Positions 1 through 10,932 of a DNA stretch of 64,000 bases are shown here, piece by piece. Position 1 is the first letter of the stretch. The number at the start of each line of letters is the position of its first letter. The notes under the pieces were generated by a model that worked only from the letters and a program-made list of their open reading frames with translations, ran no database searches and was not told the DNA's origin. Origin of the DNA: Kingdonia uniflora (taxonomy: Eukaryota; Streptophyta; Magnoliopsida; Ranunculales; Circaeasteraceae); contig JACGCM010002890.1 of the NCBI GenBank assembly GCA_014058105.1, forward strand, positions 1,736,001 through 1,800,000, in the 5' to 3' direction. Made by a program: the position numbers and the translations under genes.

Positions 1-279
1 GAATGCGTCATCGCTAACCTAGGTCGTTATCATCATATGCTAGCTAGATCGTACAGCAGTCGAGTCAGAAACCATACCTTCCAAATCGACGATCTCATTC
101 TCAGAGAGATTCCTCAATATCACAAAGAGCCTCACACTGGAAAATTAGCCGACAATTAGGAAGGTCCATTCATTATCACAGGCCTCTCAGGCCTGTGATC
201 ATATTATCTCATAACAGAATAGGGAATCCCCATTTCAAATCCTTGGAACACTAGGCGACTGAAATGATACTATCATTAA
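1..279 (+). pseudogene. Integrase C-terminal remnant of Tat-1
   Basis: Frame 1 reads ANLGRYHHMLARSY, then LREIPQYHKEPHTGKLADN, a stop, EGPFIITGLSGL and finally NPWNTRRLK before TAA at 277-279. The same landmarks occur in Tat-5 pol (ANLGRYHQTLANSY, EGPFMVIGRTGLG, NPWNTRRLKLYRR at 47800-48072), so this is the integrase C-terminal domain of a Tat polyprotein. At least three in-frame stops are present, one where Tat-5 has Trp before EGPF. The catalytic core lies left of the window. Non-functional. Confidence 0.85.
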
Positions 280-440
280 ATGTCTCACTACTCCATTTCT
301 ATTTCTCGCTTTTATTTTTTCAATTCCAAAAGTGAGATTTTCATCTTCATCCAATGTAAATTCTGAACTGATTAATGAAACTTCCATGTTTTTCATAACA
401 TCTCTCTACTCATATAGATTCAACTATATTCTATAGATTA

Positions 441-914
441 AAGCATAGATAATACTAGCTTTCAATAGATCTTATACCAGTTAAATCAATGATAACACTT
501 GGTTTGTCTTACTCTACTAAATCTTTGCGATTAAAACAAATGTAAAAACTTGTTTTATATCAAAGACTTACCAAACATAAGATAGGGCAAAGGTAATACT
601 AGCCTTCATCTACTTCAACTTGTTTGGGACATTATACCAGTTAAATTAAGGATAACACTTGGTTTGGCCGACTCTACTAAATCTCTGCGATTAAAATAAA
701 TGTAGAAACTTGTTTTATATCAACGACTCTAACAGGCATAAGATAAGGTAAAAGTAATACTAGCCTTCATCTCTTTTAATATGTCTGCAACATTACTGTA
801 GTTAAATCAAGATTCACTTGGTTTGACTGACTCAACCCATCTCTACGATTAGAACAAATGTAAAAAATTGTTTTATATCAAAGACCCCACCAGACATAAG
901 ATAAGGCAAAGATC
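441..914. repeat. Tandem array, about 160-bp unit, Tat-1 pol-aORF spacer
   Basis: The landmark TAATACTAGC recurs at 450, 594 and 755, and again at about 913, where a solo LTR interrupts the fourth unit, whose rest continues at 1521-1565. Spacings are 144, 161 and 158 bp. Each unit also has CACTTGGTTTG and CTTGTTTTATATCA. The array sits between the end of pol and the antisense genes, as arrays do in Tat-4 and Tat-5. Tat-3' arrays are known seeds of plant satellite DNA. Confidence 0.85.
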
Positions 915-919
915 ATACT

Positions 920-1520
920 TGTAGGGACTTATTCCTTAAACTATAGGACACTCGAACTTACTTATCACTCGAGCTCTGGAGTACTTGATCTTATCCAGTA
1001 CCAGACTCATGCATAAACAAACACATTACATACACGTCAACAGTTACACATCGACCACGAACTCAAGCAGAACATGGGTCGTCCATAACAGATGTAAACA
1101 AAATAAGTTAACATACACCTGTCTCCCACGAGCTAGCAGTTACACACTCAACTGCCCATGATTTCTACTTTCAGGAGAACGTGTTCAAGCACGATGTCAA
1201 GCTAAGAGCAGGGTCTATATAAGGGCAGAGCTCCTAAGGAAATAGGAGGGTCAACAGATAATTCTATACATACAATTATCTGATCTTTAGCTATTTTTTC
1301 TTAGATTAACTCTTGCAATCAGATTTTCTCACTCTCTCGAGCAATAATACTACTTTTACAAAATCCTCCAATCGAGGTCATGGTTCTTACCTATTCACAG
1401 GTTTTCCATGCTAAATCCCCAGTGTCAAGTGTTATCTCTTATTTAATTCTTGGCATAGTAGTTCTTGGTGTAAGGATCGATTTCAAGCTAGTTCAAGCTT
1501 TACGAAATCTGGTCCCTACA
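920..1520 (+). mobile_element. Solo LTR, Tat-5 family, nested in Tat-1 array
   Basis: A 601-bp LTR from TGTAGGGACT to GGTCCCTACA, clearly the same family as the Tat-5 LTRs (41681-42279 and 55556-56155). A perfect 5-bp target duplication ATACT flanks it (915-919, 1521-1525). A TATA box TATATAAG is at 1216-1223. No PBS or PPT adjoins it, so the internal region was removed by LTR-LTR recombination. Confidence 0.93.
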
Positions 1521-3017
1521 ATACTAGTTTTCTTCTATTTTAATATGTCGGCAGCAGATACTATTTATTTTCAGGCCGTAATACAATAGATTCTTTTCTA
1601 CTGTTAGGATGTTAGCCATACTTTACCCTCCAGCAGGAGGTCGATCAGAATTTAGTTTGCGAGTTACAGCAACTCTGCCCCTCTCTATCAAATCAACAGG
1701 TTGAGGGCCTAAATTCATTTTCATGAAGGCCATACAGTTCCCTCGATCTATATTAACTCTTCAAATGCATCCCTTGTCAGACAAACTCTTGAATAAAGTA
1801 TCTCGTTCTAACTCAAGTCTTTTTATTTTCTCTACAAAATACGTAATGGTCAAATTTAACAGGTTTGAGCATGATGCATGAGATACGACTATCTTTGAAA
1901 AGTGAGATCTCACCTTCTCGAGGCGTGACTCCAAAATCGCATAAAGTCTCTTATGATGTGCCATTTTCCTTTTTGTCAAAGCATCAAAAGTTATACTATC
2001 TTCTAATTTTTTAACGGCTTTAGCTGATTCAGTCTGATTGATGGCCTTTAGGTCCGCCACCTGAGCTCAAAGTCTCTCAATTTCTGTATTCAACTCTTCC
2101 CTGGCCAAAATATCCTTTAACAAGTCTCTTTCTTATTCATCTGAATTTCCTTTGCCCTAATTTCCCTTTCCAAGACCTTCTCCCTGACAAGAGCAGTATC
2201 CAATTTATGTTGGCACTCCCTTAAGTTTGCATTCTCTTTCTGCACATGCCCCTGAATTTGAGTTACGTCACCTTCCAGCTCCCTAATTCGACCTGACAGC
2301 CTAACTACATCCCCTTGGACTAGAGGAACCTTAATATCATTTATACTCCTCCTCGAGCACTCTCCAGCCTCGACATTCCTGATGTGCACGTTGGCTTACG
2401 CCAATTAAGACTTTAATCGTGTCACCTTCTCATTTAACTCGTCACACTTTCACTGCATTCCTCAAAACTCCATATCCTTGGCAGGTAAGGCTATATGCAA
2501 GTGTTCGGCTGCAGCTTTCGACCGATAGATTCTCTCGAGATACCTTCAGCTCATTATCCTTTTCAATCATTTTCTGCTTCATTCGCTCTAGCTTGCTTCT
2601 ACAATTTTGAAGATCAGCTCAAGATTGTCCCTCCGATCTTTCTAGCGCCTGAATACGGTATTGAGCCATTTTAGCCTGCCTACTCTTTACCATCAGCGCG
2701 TCAATCTGAATTTGAAGCTTCGCGGTGTGTTCTTTTATCTCCACAAGCTCTTTTTGTCCTTGATCAATTTCAGCATCTTTCTCCTCGAGCTTACGAGTGA
2801 GGTCGACAACAGTCTGGGTTGCCTCAACAAATTTGAAATGTACCTTTACATGCTGGTCTTCTCTGTCCTCATTCGCATCCCTCATCCTATCTAACTCATT
2901 TACAAATTCTCGATTATATTGGAGTGCCTCATCTTTGCGCAAGCGAGCTGAATCCAATTCGACCAGCACAATATAGATACATTGTATACAGTTAAATTCA
3001 TAACACCCATCAACATG

Positions 3018-3058
<41 letters not shown>
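3018..3058. repeat. (CA)n(TA)n microsatellite
   Basis: About 15 bp of CA repeat followed by about 26 bp of TA repeat, inside the decayed aORF3 coiled-coil region of Tat-1. It breaks the antisense reading frame. Confidence 0.95.
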
Positions 3059-3590
3059 CTCATTTCTAAAAATATATATGATTTTTAACATCTACCGTGT
3101 GCAACTACTTTTAGACTTAAAGGTCAAAGTACAATGTCAGATGGATGCTCCATTACATATATATTTTGAGGTCTAAGGTACTTGTTTTCTATATGCTACT
3201 TTGTCTAAAACTTTGAATTTTCCTATGCACTATATTAGTGTTATTTTCCTAAAACTTATAACAAGTTTTTGGTCTGCCTCTACGTTCTATGTTGTCTTAT
3301 TTACTTGGTAGCTAATTTGCTCGACGTAATAGACTCCGGTTGAACCGAACTGTCTATTCTAGGGGTCTTAGGCAAGCTCGTTCGCCCTTTCCCACCAGTT
3401 TCCTTATTCTTTCCATCATTAACACCTGCCATCAGCCTGGTCGATTAATATTTCTGATCCTTTTTCGACTTACTCCCAACCCTTTTCTTTTTGCTAAGGC
3501 CAAGTCCTTCCAACACACACTCGAGCTCAACCTCTTCCCCGACAACTTCGTCTAACAACGAATCTTTCCTTTCCACCTGGGACTTCGGGC

Positions 3591-3676
3591 CTGCCATGCA
3601 CAACATTTTTTATTATCAACAAAAGATCATCAGTTCACACATATCAATATTATACTCTATGTATTGTTATACTTAC
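3591..3676 (-). other. Putative intron in Tat-1 aORF3 (86 nt)
   Basis: On the minus strand an exon ending ACAAA is followed by a GTAAGTAT donor at 3676, and the acceptor GCATGGCAG ends at 3591 before codons for GPKSQVERKD. Introns of 93, 92 and 83 nt lie at the matching place in Tat-5, Tat-3 and Tat-4. Confidence 0.7.
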
Positions 3677-4451
3677 TTTGTTTTACAGTTTTAAACAGAA
3701 GGTCCAAAAGTTCTTCATCATCTCTCTGAAGGTAATTACCCTTCACCTATATTACGTTGTCGTTCTTGACTTAACCTGCTGAATTCAGATCGAAGAAGCG
3801 AAGCCGAGTTGTACTCGTACATAAATATGCCCCACCACTGGCGTGATAATTTTTCACCCCATAAACTGCAATACATCCTCAGGGGATATCCTCCTCACTT
3901 TCCCCCCATTCTTCTATTTTTCATTCAGATGGTCACAAACACTTATTACCTCCCACATGTTCCCATTTAATTAAACAAGACATGCCCCAATCTTATTTAT
4001 AATCCCTTTCGCCAAATTGGTAAGGGGAAGACTCAACCCGTACTCTAATTGAGACAGGTAACACAAAAAGCCCTCTGAAAGGTCATTCTGAACACTCCCA
4101 TCAAAATATTCTAACGAGATTGATTCATCTATACCCCAATCCAATTTCTCCTCCTCCAAGTCGGCCAACAAATAAAAATACTCTTCCCCCATCGCTACAG
4201 TACACCCCCTAAATAGCCTATCAGCATATTCTACGCAGTTATCCTATGTCCCTCCTACAACAGCCTTGGCTTTACAAAATTCTTATAATACATCCAAACT
4301 GGGAGAATAGGTCACCAATTTGCCAGGGAAACTTGGAAATTGTTCTAATCCTACATCAACCTCACTATCAGATATCTCAATTTTGGACTCTACCATCTGA
4401 CCAGAGGTCGATACCTTGTTAACAGGTGAATTATCCACCTCAACTACAATT

Positions 4452-4691
4452 CTGCAGGTAAATTTTTGATCTTACATAAATACCTCTCACGTTCAGCCTA
4501 CATACAGGTTCAGGTATCTATCATTATCTCATACACATCGATTATTCACATACAACATATCTTTCATATATTCCATATATATGCCAAAATTCATAGATTA
4601 CTATAAATAGTAATTTTTTTAGAGATTTGCTTATAATAGATTACTATTTGCAAAAAAAAAATACAAACATACAGCGCACGTCTCTACTAAC
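4452..4691 (-). other. Putative first intron in Tat-1 aORF3 (240 nt)
   Basis: Minus-strand donor AAG/GTTAGTAG at 4691 follows the exon ending in DSHSGIEG. The acceptor TTTACCTGCAG ends at 4452. Tat-5 has a 263-nt counterpart after a matching SHSGVEG exon end, and Tat-2 has the same GTTAGTAT donor. Confidence 0.65.
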
Positions 4692-5205
4692 CTTCAATGC
4701 CAGAATGAGAATCCACAACAGCACCATGTCCTTCCCTCACAACGCTGCTGTATAGCCACCTACATGATTCAGTGCCTGTAACTCTCTTCGACTGTTGATC
4801 ACTCTCAGATAAATCCTTACCAAATCTTCTATAATTTTTTCGCGCTTTTCTCTCTGTGCTCTCAAAGTTTTTAGAAGTTGAAAAACGTTTGAATGATGAG
4901 GAAGAAACACTATTTATTCTTTCTCTCTCTAACGGCTGGCTGCTATTGTGCCTCACACGACCTATCCTTAATTTTGGAACTGAGGCGTTCTTTCCATTAT
5001 CCATGTCAGAAGCTTTGTACATTCTCAATAAAACTATCTTTCTATTATTACCCCTCCCTCATATTTTAATCTATTTTTCTCTCATGTTTCCATATCTTTC
5101 TCTGACCTTCCCACACTCATGATGACTCACACTCACACGATATCAGATTTTTGCAGTTTTACATAAAAAACAAAATTAGAAGCTCCTGCATTTTTTCTAT
5201 TCTTG

Positions 5206-5235
5206 TTTCTTATACTTATAGTACTAGTGACGTCA
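5206..5235 (-). promoter_or_regulatory. Possible promoter elements upstream of Tat-1 aORF3
   Basis: On the minus strand TATAAG-type motifs at 5206-5222 lie about 180 nt upstream of the aORF3 start at 5028. They adjoin the 8-bp palindrome TGACGTCA at 5228-5235, which is a typical plant bZIP binding site. Both can occur by chance in AT-rich DNA, and the palindrome was not found at the same place in the other elements. Confidence 0.35.
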
Positions 5236-5381
5236 TTTTCAAAGATAACAAAATTTTCAAAGTCATTCAAAATTGTTTATCCAAAGAGTCTCAAACGGAT
5301 TTTCAACTATAGAAGATCAATTTGACGTTCATCTTTTCTGTTAAATTTTTAAAAAAACTTATATTTATTTATGATAGCACT

Positions 5382-5747
5382 TTACATATAATTACACCTA
5401 AAACAACCTTGATGACCTGGTCGGCCATACCCGATCAGATATCTTCCAGCGACCATCACATCTTCAGACTCGATCTCATCCACAACAAGCAATCTCACTG
5501 CTTCCTTTCGAGTTGTTGGGTCCACCATTATTTCTCAAAACATCTCTTCATAAAAGCGATGTTCGTATTCCCGCTCAATCCCAATCATATCCAAACCCTC
5601 AACATTCACCTCTCTCATAGACAATTTAGCATTATAATTCAATAACCCAAAAATACGTTTACTCACTTCGGCTATCTTAATAGCCAATCGCCCCTCAGCG
5701 GCGTAATTGATTCTCTCAGAACGAGTCCACCTTATCATCCTTTTCAT
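5382..5747 (-). pseudogene. aORF2 of Tat-1: small Cys/His-tail protein
   Basis: Starts at MKRMIRWTRSERIN (5747), runs through GRLAIKIAEVSKRIFGLLNYN, meets one stop after FYEEMF, and ends GYGRPGHQGCFRCNYM at 5382. The tail matches the C-x4-H-x2-C-x2-C ending of the Tat-2, Tat-3 and Tat-5 copies, except that the first Cys is Tyr here. A charged helical middle (DEIESEDVMVAGR) corresponds to AEEDELIDGEKLI in Tat-2. Function unknown; the tail could bind a metal ion (inference). One stop makes this copy broken. Confidence 0.7.
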
Positions 5748-5777
5748 CCACCTATCTCATCCTCCTTAACAACCCCT

Positions 5778-5787
5778 TTATTTTATA
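5778..5787 (-). promoter_or_regulatory. TATA-like box upstream of Tat-1 aORF2
   Basis: Minus-strand TATAAAATAA, 31-40 nt before the aORF2 start codon. Similar boxes precede aORF2 in Tat-2 (15447-15454) and Tat-5 (54324-54331). The short distance would leave almost no 5' leader, so the real start may be further in. Confidence 0.4.
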
Positions 5788-6204
5788 CATTGTCTGGCTA
5801 TAAAATTCCACACAACTCGGGATGTTCTCCTATTATCTCATAACAAAAACCATAAAATCTTGGTTGAAGTTATATCTGAACCTATCTCTTTCTATCGAGC
5901 TAAATCATTTCATCCTATTTAATATCGACCTGATTCCTTCCAGCAAACTGCCACTAATCGATCTACCATTCAGAAATTTGTATAATTTCTTTTCCTCTAT
6001 GTTTTTATCCATCCCAAGCTCGACCTTATAATACCTACACGACAACATATTTTTAACAGTTCAATTATGATAATAATAATTTTTATTTTATCTTATCAGT
6101 ATCTTGGCAAGCTCATAACATTATTCTTAGCTCGATTCCAGAGACGTTCTGTTCTATATCAGCACAATATTTGGTGAACAAATATTATTCATTTTAAATC
6201 AAAA

Positions 6205-6360
6205 TGCAAATACCTTTACAGATAGCAAGTCTTTCCAAGTACTTAGAAATCTAATACTTTTACAAATATCAAGTCTTACAATCGCTAAAATATTAGGTAC
6301 TTTACAGATAACAAGTTTTTCTAGTAATTTACAGATAACAGATATTTTAGGCATCCCAAG
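6205..6360. repeat. Short imperfect repeats, about 35-45 bp
   Basis: The words CTTTACAGATA(A/G)CAAGT, TTTTACAAATATCAAGT and TTTACAGATAACAGAT recur in this AT-rich spacer between aORF2 and aORF1 of Tat-1. Otherwise I see nothing in 5790-6600. Confidence 0.5.
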
Positions 6361-6599
6361 AATCAAGTCCTTCAGTTCGTCCTGCTTCAGTGATTTTTCA
6401 CCCAAATACAAAGCAGAAATTGGAAACAACAAAAAGCTTCCCTCACATGAGTTTGGTCGAAGTCCAGTCGAACTTCAAATGGAAACTATGCAAGCAGTAG
6501 ACTTAGTGTTAACACCAACTCTTTAAACTGAAGGTCTTCTTAGCGCTAAAAAGTGATGCAAATACAGAAGCAGACTACCACTTCTCGTCTTGCTCCTCC

Positions 6600-6995
6600 A
6601 CTACCATCACCGCCTCTCCTATAACCACCACCCACATAGAGTTGGTAGAGATGAAGAGGGCCCGACCTTAGAATCCATGGTGATACAAGAAATCAGCATA
6701 ACTGCCTTGTAGTTATGCCTATCACTGTATCTATCCCCCCAACCTTGTCCTTCGCCGGAGTACAAAGACAGGCCCAGCGTTCCTCGTCTGTCAAGACGGC
6801 AATGTCAAACCTCTACCTACAGTACAATTCCTCCTCAGCTTCAACTGCTTCTTCCTCCGACATACCTTGATAAGTCGGAGGAACATGAGCGGGTATCGAT
6901 ATCTTCAAGGATTGATCGCCAAAATATTTCAACTTCAACCTTTGCATTTCAGAGGCAATTCTCTCTTCAAGGTCCATCTTCCGAGTCTTCACCAT
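6600..6995 (-). pseudogene. aORF1 of Tat-1: short acidic protein
   Basis: Begins MVKTRKMDLEERIASEMQ at 6995 and runs through PTYQGMSEEEAVEAEEELYCR to a stop at 6813. The reading then continues in the same direction with FDIAVLTDEERWACLC and further stops. The core PTY-x-GM-x2-EEAVE is shared with Tat-2 (PVHHTYHGMTYEEAVEV) and, more loosely, with Tat-3 (ELTYQGVSCVEVEE), so it is a real conserved unit. It is acidic, with no recognised domain. It lies closest to the 3' LTR and is the first gene of the antisense block. Confidence 0.6.
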
Positions 6996-7060
6996 TTTGA
7001 AAATTTTAGAGAATTTGACAAATTACAAGCGTACTCTGCTTCAAAGATTCAATACAGTTA

Positions 7061-7072
7061 CTATTTATATAA
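7061..7072 (-). promoter_or_regulatory. TATA box upstream of Tat-1 aORF1
   Basis: Minus-strand TATATAAATAG, 66-77 nt upstream of the aORF1 ATG at 6995. Tat-5 (55337-55344) and Tat-2 (17010-17017) have TATAAATA at the equivalent place, so the antisense block may have its own promoter. Confidence 0.5.
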
Positions 7073-7333
7073 CCCTACATTTATTGTGTAGGTACATTTT
7101 TCCAAATATCATCATTCATTACAGACGCAGCCCTTCAAATTGTAACCATCACATACATCTGCATCCACATCTTCATTTAATACATGTCATTTTCCCATAA
7201 CCCTACAACTTTCATACAGTCAAAGCCATCATTACTCCATTCCAGTATCCAAAAACTTTAAACCCGATAACCAATTACACACAGATCCTTTCTCAACCAA
7301 AGCCACTCATGACTTCGGTTGCGAGGGGGCGAT

Positions 7334-7947
7334 TTAAGGACCTATCCCTCGATCTTACCTAAAATCGAGATGTCGCCAGTTCGAATTACCTCCATCTCAA
7401 ACTCATGTATTTTTAACATAATTTCTCTAGTCAGCATTCCAACCTACTCCATGAACTGGTGAAGAACGTGGGTCGAACTCAAACCGAAAAACCTAAACTA
7501 GTCAAAGACACATGTCCCTTACGAACTCAACAATTATTCAGTCAACTGCTACGAACTACATTGTTCGAAGAATATGCTCCAGCACGATGAAGAGCAGCAA
7601 AGAAGGCCTATATAAGAAAGTGGTTCCAGAAGAGATAAGGACCAGAAAAATTACACAAGAGCTCACCAAGAAACTACTTGTCTAGATTCTTAGAAACATT
7701 CAAACTTCTTAGTTACAAGGTTCATGCATTTATATATCTAGAGATCACTTGTAATAAGATATCCTCCTCAAACAATAAAAATATTTTTATAAAAATCCTC
7801 CACTCGAGGTCGTGGTTTTTTACCTATTCATGCTAAAATCACATGTGTCATTTTTTTTCTATTAGAATATTGTCGCAGGTTCATTGGTGTGATACCGAAT
7901 TCCATGTCATTTTGAGCTTTCAAAATTTGGCCATTACGGTCCCCAAG
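7334..7947 (+). repeat. 3' LTR of Tat-1, degraded
   Basis: It follows the purine tract TTGCGAGGGGGCGAT, identical to the one before the Tat-5 3' LTR. It starts TTAAGGACCTATCCCTCG (Tat-5: TGTAGGGACATATCCCTCG), carries TATATAAG at 7610, the shared block CCACTCGAGGTCGTGG near 7800, and ends around CGGTCCCCAA. Terminal TG and CA are mutated. Boundaries are good to a few bases. Confidence 0.8.
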
Positions 7948-8095
7948 ATAAAGAGAGGCTGAGATTTGATGTTCTTTTATGAAAATTTGTGGGAAAGGAC
8001 GGGATGGACGACCTAGATCTATTTAAGTTTTGGTAGAACAAAGGTAGTTCAGACTAAATACATTTGAAGGGTACTTTAGTCTTAGTACATTTCTA
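7948..8095 (+). repeat. Imperfect direct repeat, copy 1
   Basis: Starts GATAAAGAGAGGCTGAGATTT, then TAGATCTATTT, and ends GGGTACTTTAGTCTTA. The partner at 10803-10932 has the same landmarks in the same order. In both copies the repeat is followed by a CT-rich leader-like tract, suggesting a duplicated promoter or gene start. Confidence 0.6.
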
Positions 8096-9224
8096 TCTCT
8101 TAACAACTAATCCCGACTCTTTTTCTCCTATCACGTCTTTATCTCCCAAAGCCATTTCTCTCTCTCTCCCTATAACAACTCTCCATCTCTACCAACAGTG
8201 CCTCTCTCTGTTCTGAAGCAAGGTACTTATATATATATATGTATATATCTTACTCATTACTAGCAGAAATTTACAGTACCCATCCTATCTATAGCGTACT
8301 GATTTCATCTTGATTGGTTAGGGTTTTGATTTATACTGATTTCATTTACAGTTGGTGTGCTTGGACTTTGCAGAACCCATCCTATCTATAGAGTACTAAT
8401 TTCATCTTGGTTAGTGCTTTGATTTTTACTTATTTCATTTCGATTTTAGGGATTGTCGGTATTGTTAAGTTCTGCAACGGAAATGGTGACGGTTTCGCTA
8501 TTTATGTTGGCCATTGATACGCAATACAAATTGGTATAAATCCATCTCCTTCTCTTTGTGAGTGTGTTAAGTTTGCTTGATTCAGGGTTTTATTAGTTCT
8601 AATGATGTTTGCTTTGTTGGATTTTATGTTGATTTAATAATTGCCTATTAATGCTTTGATCCATCTCCTCTTCGATTCATCTCTTATGGTTTTGATTGCA
8701 GAAAAGGTGATTCATTTCTATCAGATTTTCCTTTGTGATTTGTTAATTTCCTTAATATATCTTTTAAGGGTCAAATTTTATCACCAGGAGAATATTAAGG
8801 CTTATCTCAATTATACTAAGAAACCTACTGGCCAAAGGGTCTCCAGACCCTCATTTGAAGATGATGGTTGAGGCAGAATGTAGAGATGTCTATGCATCAA
8901 GCGATGCTCCAAATGGTATATTTTTCTGAACTATTTTCCTCTTTGGGTGTTGTAAAATGTTATCTCCCAGTCTCTCTCTTTTTGTTTGTAACAACAATTT
9001 GTCTTAGACAAACTATTAATTTTATTCGAGTTTGTAGACCTTTCAACTTTGAAATTAGCATGCAAATGTTTGCATTAATCTTTAGTATTGTCTTGCCACA
9101 ACTGTTGCTTTGTCGCAGACTTGCGCTTTGCAGTAGTGATGCTAGCACAAGCAATTAAAATGATGAGGACTAACGAAGTTGCATGCCTCAGATATGACTT
9201 CAGCAGAACAGGGTATATCTATCG

Positions 9225-9510
9225 ATCTCTATTTCTCAGGGTACTTTGATTTGGATGTCCTTAATTAGTCTTAATCAAACTTAACACATGGATATATGGT
9301 TTTACTGACTTTAGATAGACTTTATGCATATACTGCTTGAGTTGAGCATTTTTTATTTCCGTTATCACTCTCTATTTCTCTGGGTATATTGATTTGGATG
9401 TCTTAAATTAGTCTTAATCAAACTTATGACATGGATATATTGTTTTATTGACTTTAGATAGACTTTATGTATATACTTCTTAAGATTAGTACTTTTATTT
9501 CTGTTCATCT
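9225..9510. repeat. Two-copy tandem duplication, about 143-bp unit
   Basis: The run TTGATTTGGATGTC through TTAGTCTTAATCAAACTTA, ATGGATATAT and GACTTTAGATAGACTTTATG occurs twice in direct orientation (about 9225-9362 and 9368-9510). Confidence 0.85.
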
Positions 9511-10609
9511 TTGGCTTTGTGATGTGCAACATTACGTAACTATACATTGTTTAAGTGGGTAGAAGACAGGTACATCTTTAGCCTAGGAGCTTCATATGTG
9601 TAGCATGCGGGTTAAGGTGGATGGGTGGCTTAAGATTGTGTAGTACGAAGGTGTTAAGCTGATTAGATTTTGTAGAATCAATGATCGTGTTGGTGTTGGT
9701 GCTGGTGTTGCATGTAAAGGCGGAAGATGAAGTGGCTAGAATCTACTTATGGCGGAGTAGTTCCTAGATTACCATGCCAACATAAAAATACTACTCATAA
9801 CATAAACAAAAACAAACATGAGAGAAAATTAAGCAAAGCTTTGCTTGTTGGAAACATATTATTCTTATTGCCATGGATTTCCTTAAAATAATTATTGTAG
9901 ATTTTCTTCATGATGAAACTTTCTTCCTGGTGTAGCAAACTTCGGCGATCTAGAAGGCATCACTACTAAGTACCACATATTCAAAATATATTAACGACCA
10001 ATCGATTGACCATTTGCTAGGGGCTAACAAGCACAGATCAATTGTTATCGAGTGTGTTAAGAAAGTTTCAAGTACTCAGTGTAATGTACATAAACAAACT
10101 ATTGGCAAAAACAATTTTAATATCTTCGATGATTTTAGACCAAGTGCGTCTGCTACTTGATGGTCATCATAAGAATCTGCTACAACCACTAATATTGGAT
10201 CAAATGCAAGAGCTGAAGAAGAAATGGGTTACAGATAATCAGCTTTCGACTCAAATGTTTATTTTCATTAACTAGGATGATTTGCTTGAGGAGTATAGTT
10301 TAATTTTCTTTCGATCTTCCATATGTAGGCATACCACATTTGTGTCTTTGTGTATATTTGACACTGAGTATGTATTGATCAAGCGATAAGATATGACTGA
10401 TAGTAAATGCTTTGTTAAATAAATTTTGTAGTTAATCCCCTTGTTTCAACTGGTCTGGGACTTTGGAACTAATTGAATTATCTTTCTATTATACATGTTT
10501 GTTGTTATTATCTATTTGATCCCTTAAAAACAATTACAGGATTAAAATAACCTCAATATTCAATGCTAAGTTTTGCACTATCCCTGCATTGACGAGCACC
10601 GTTAGGGCT

Positions 10610-10748
10610 TAGTGCATAGACATATTAATTGCAACTTTCAGCAATAGTTGTACCACAAAGTGCATCAACAATTAATTTTATGTAACGCCTAAGGTGCCGT
10701 CAGTGCTCTTGCCGTGACTTGGTTACGGGTAGTACTAGTATGCACTAT
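10610..10748. repeat. Small inverted-repeat unit, possible MITE relic
   Basis: TAGTGCATA at 10610-10618 is the reverse complement of TATGCACTA at 10739-10747. The right end TAGTACTAGTATGCACTAT (10730-10748) recurs exactly at 18234-18252, there too just after a GC-rich imperfect palindrome starting GTAGCGCC. No target duplication was resolved. Confidence 0.45.
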
Positions 10749-10802
10749 ATTATTCAAGAGGGGTGTTTCTTTTTATCTCAGGTCAAGTTTGCATTTCTCT
10801 CT

Positions 10803-10932
10803 CTAAAGACAAAGAGTGGCTGAGATTTATTGCAATTTTGTGGAGATTGGGTAAAAGAAGTATGATAACAGATGAGATCTATTTTCCTGTTGGTAGGACT
10901 AAACAAAGTAGAGGGTACTTTAGTGTTAAGAA
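10803..10932 (+). repeat. Imperfect direct repeat, copy 2
   Basis: AAAGACAAAGAGTGGCTGAG, then GAGATCTATTTTCC and GAGGGTACTTTAGTGTTA, matching copy 1 at 7948-8095 with gaps. It is followed by a CT-rich tract at 10975-11040. Confidence 0.6.

Larger units (their letters stand above)
1761..5028 (-). pseudogene. aORF3 of Tat-1: antisense spliced coiled-coil protein, decayed
   Basis: Read on the minus strand from 5028. A basic/Ser-rich first exon ends at a GTTAGT donor. The next exon has an acidic stretch, FPSFPGKL, LFRGCTVAMGEEYFYLLADL, and a globular block (YGLSLPLTNLAKGI, then NMWEVISVCDHLN). After a second intron come VVGEEVELECVLEGLGL and long coiled-coil segments (for example MAQYRIQALE near 2640) to YFVEKIKRLELERD near 1800. 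The same blocks in the same order occur in Tat-2 to Tat-5. No enzyme motif is seen. The globular block weakly recalls the Pfam putative gypsy-type transposon domain (inference). Several stops and frameshifts; a CA/TA microsatellite interrupts it near 3030. Function unknown. Confidence 0.7.
1..7947 (+). mobile_element. Tat-1: Ty3/gypsy Tat-lineage element, 5' part off the window
   Basis: Order seen: end of integrase, tandem array, antisense genes (aORF3, aORF2, aORF1 on the minus strand), purine-rich tract, 3' LTR. This is the same order as in the complete element at 41681-56155. The left LTR, gag and most of pol lie outside the window. A younger solo LTR is inserted at 920-1520. The right LTR has lost its TG/CA ends, so no target duplication can be checked. 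Membership of the Tat lineage is inferred from homology of the integrase tail and antisense genes to Tat-5. Confidence 0.85.

Noticed and set aside
1380..1589. 69-codon ORF in the solo LTR
   Set aside because: Lies in LTR sequence, crosses its boundary, and is not conserved in the other LTR copies.
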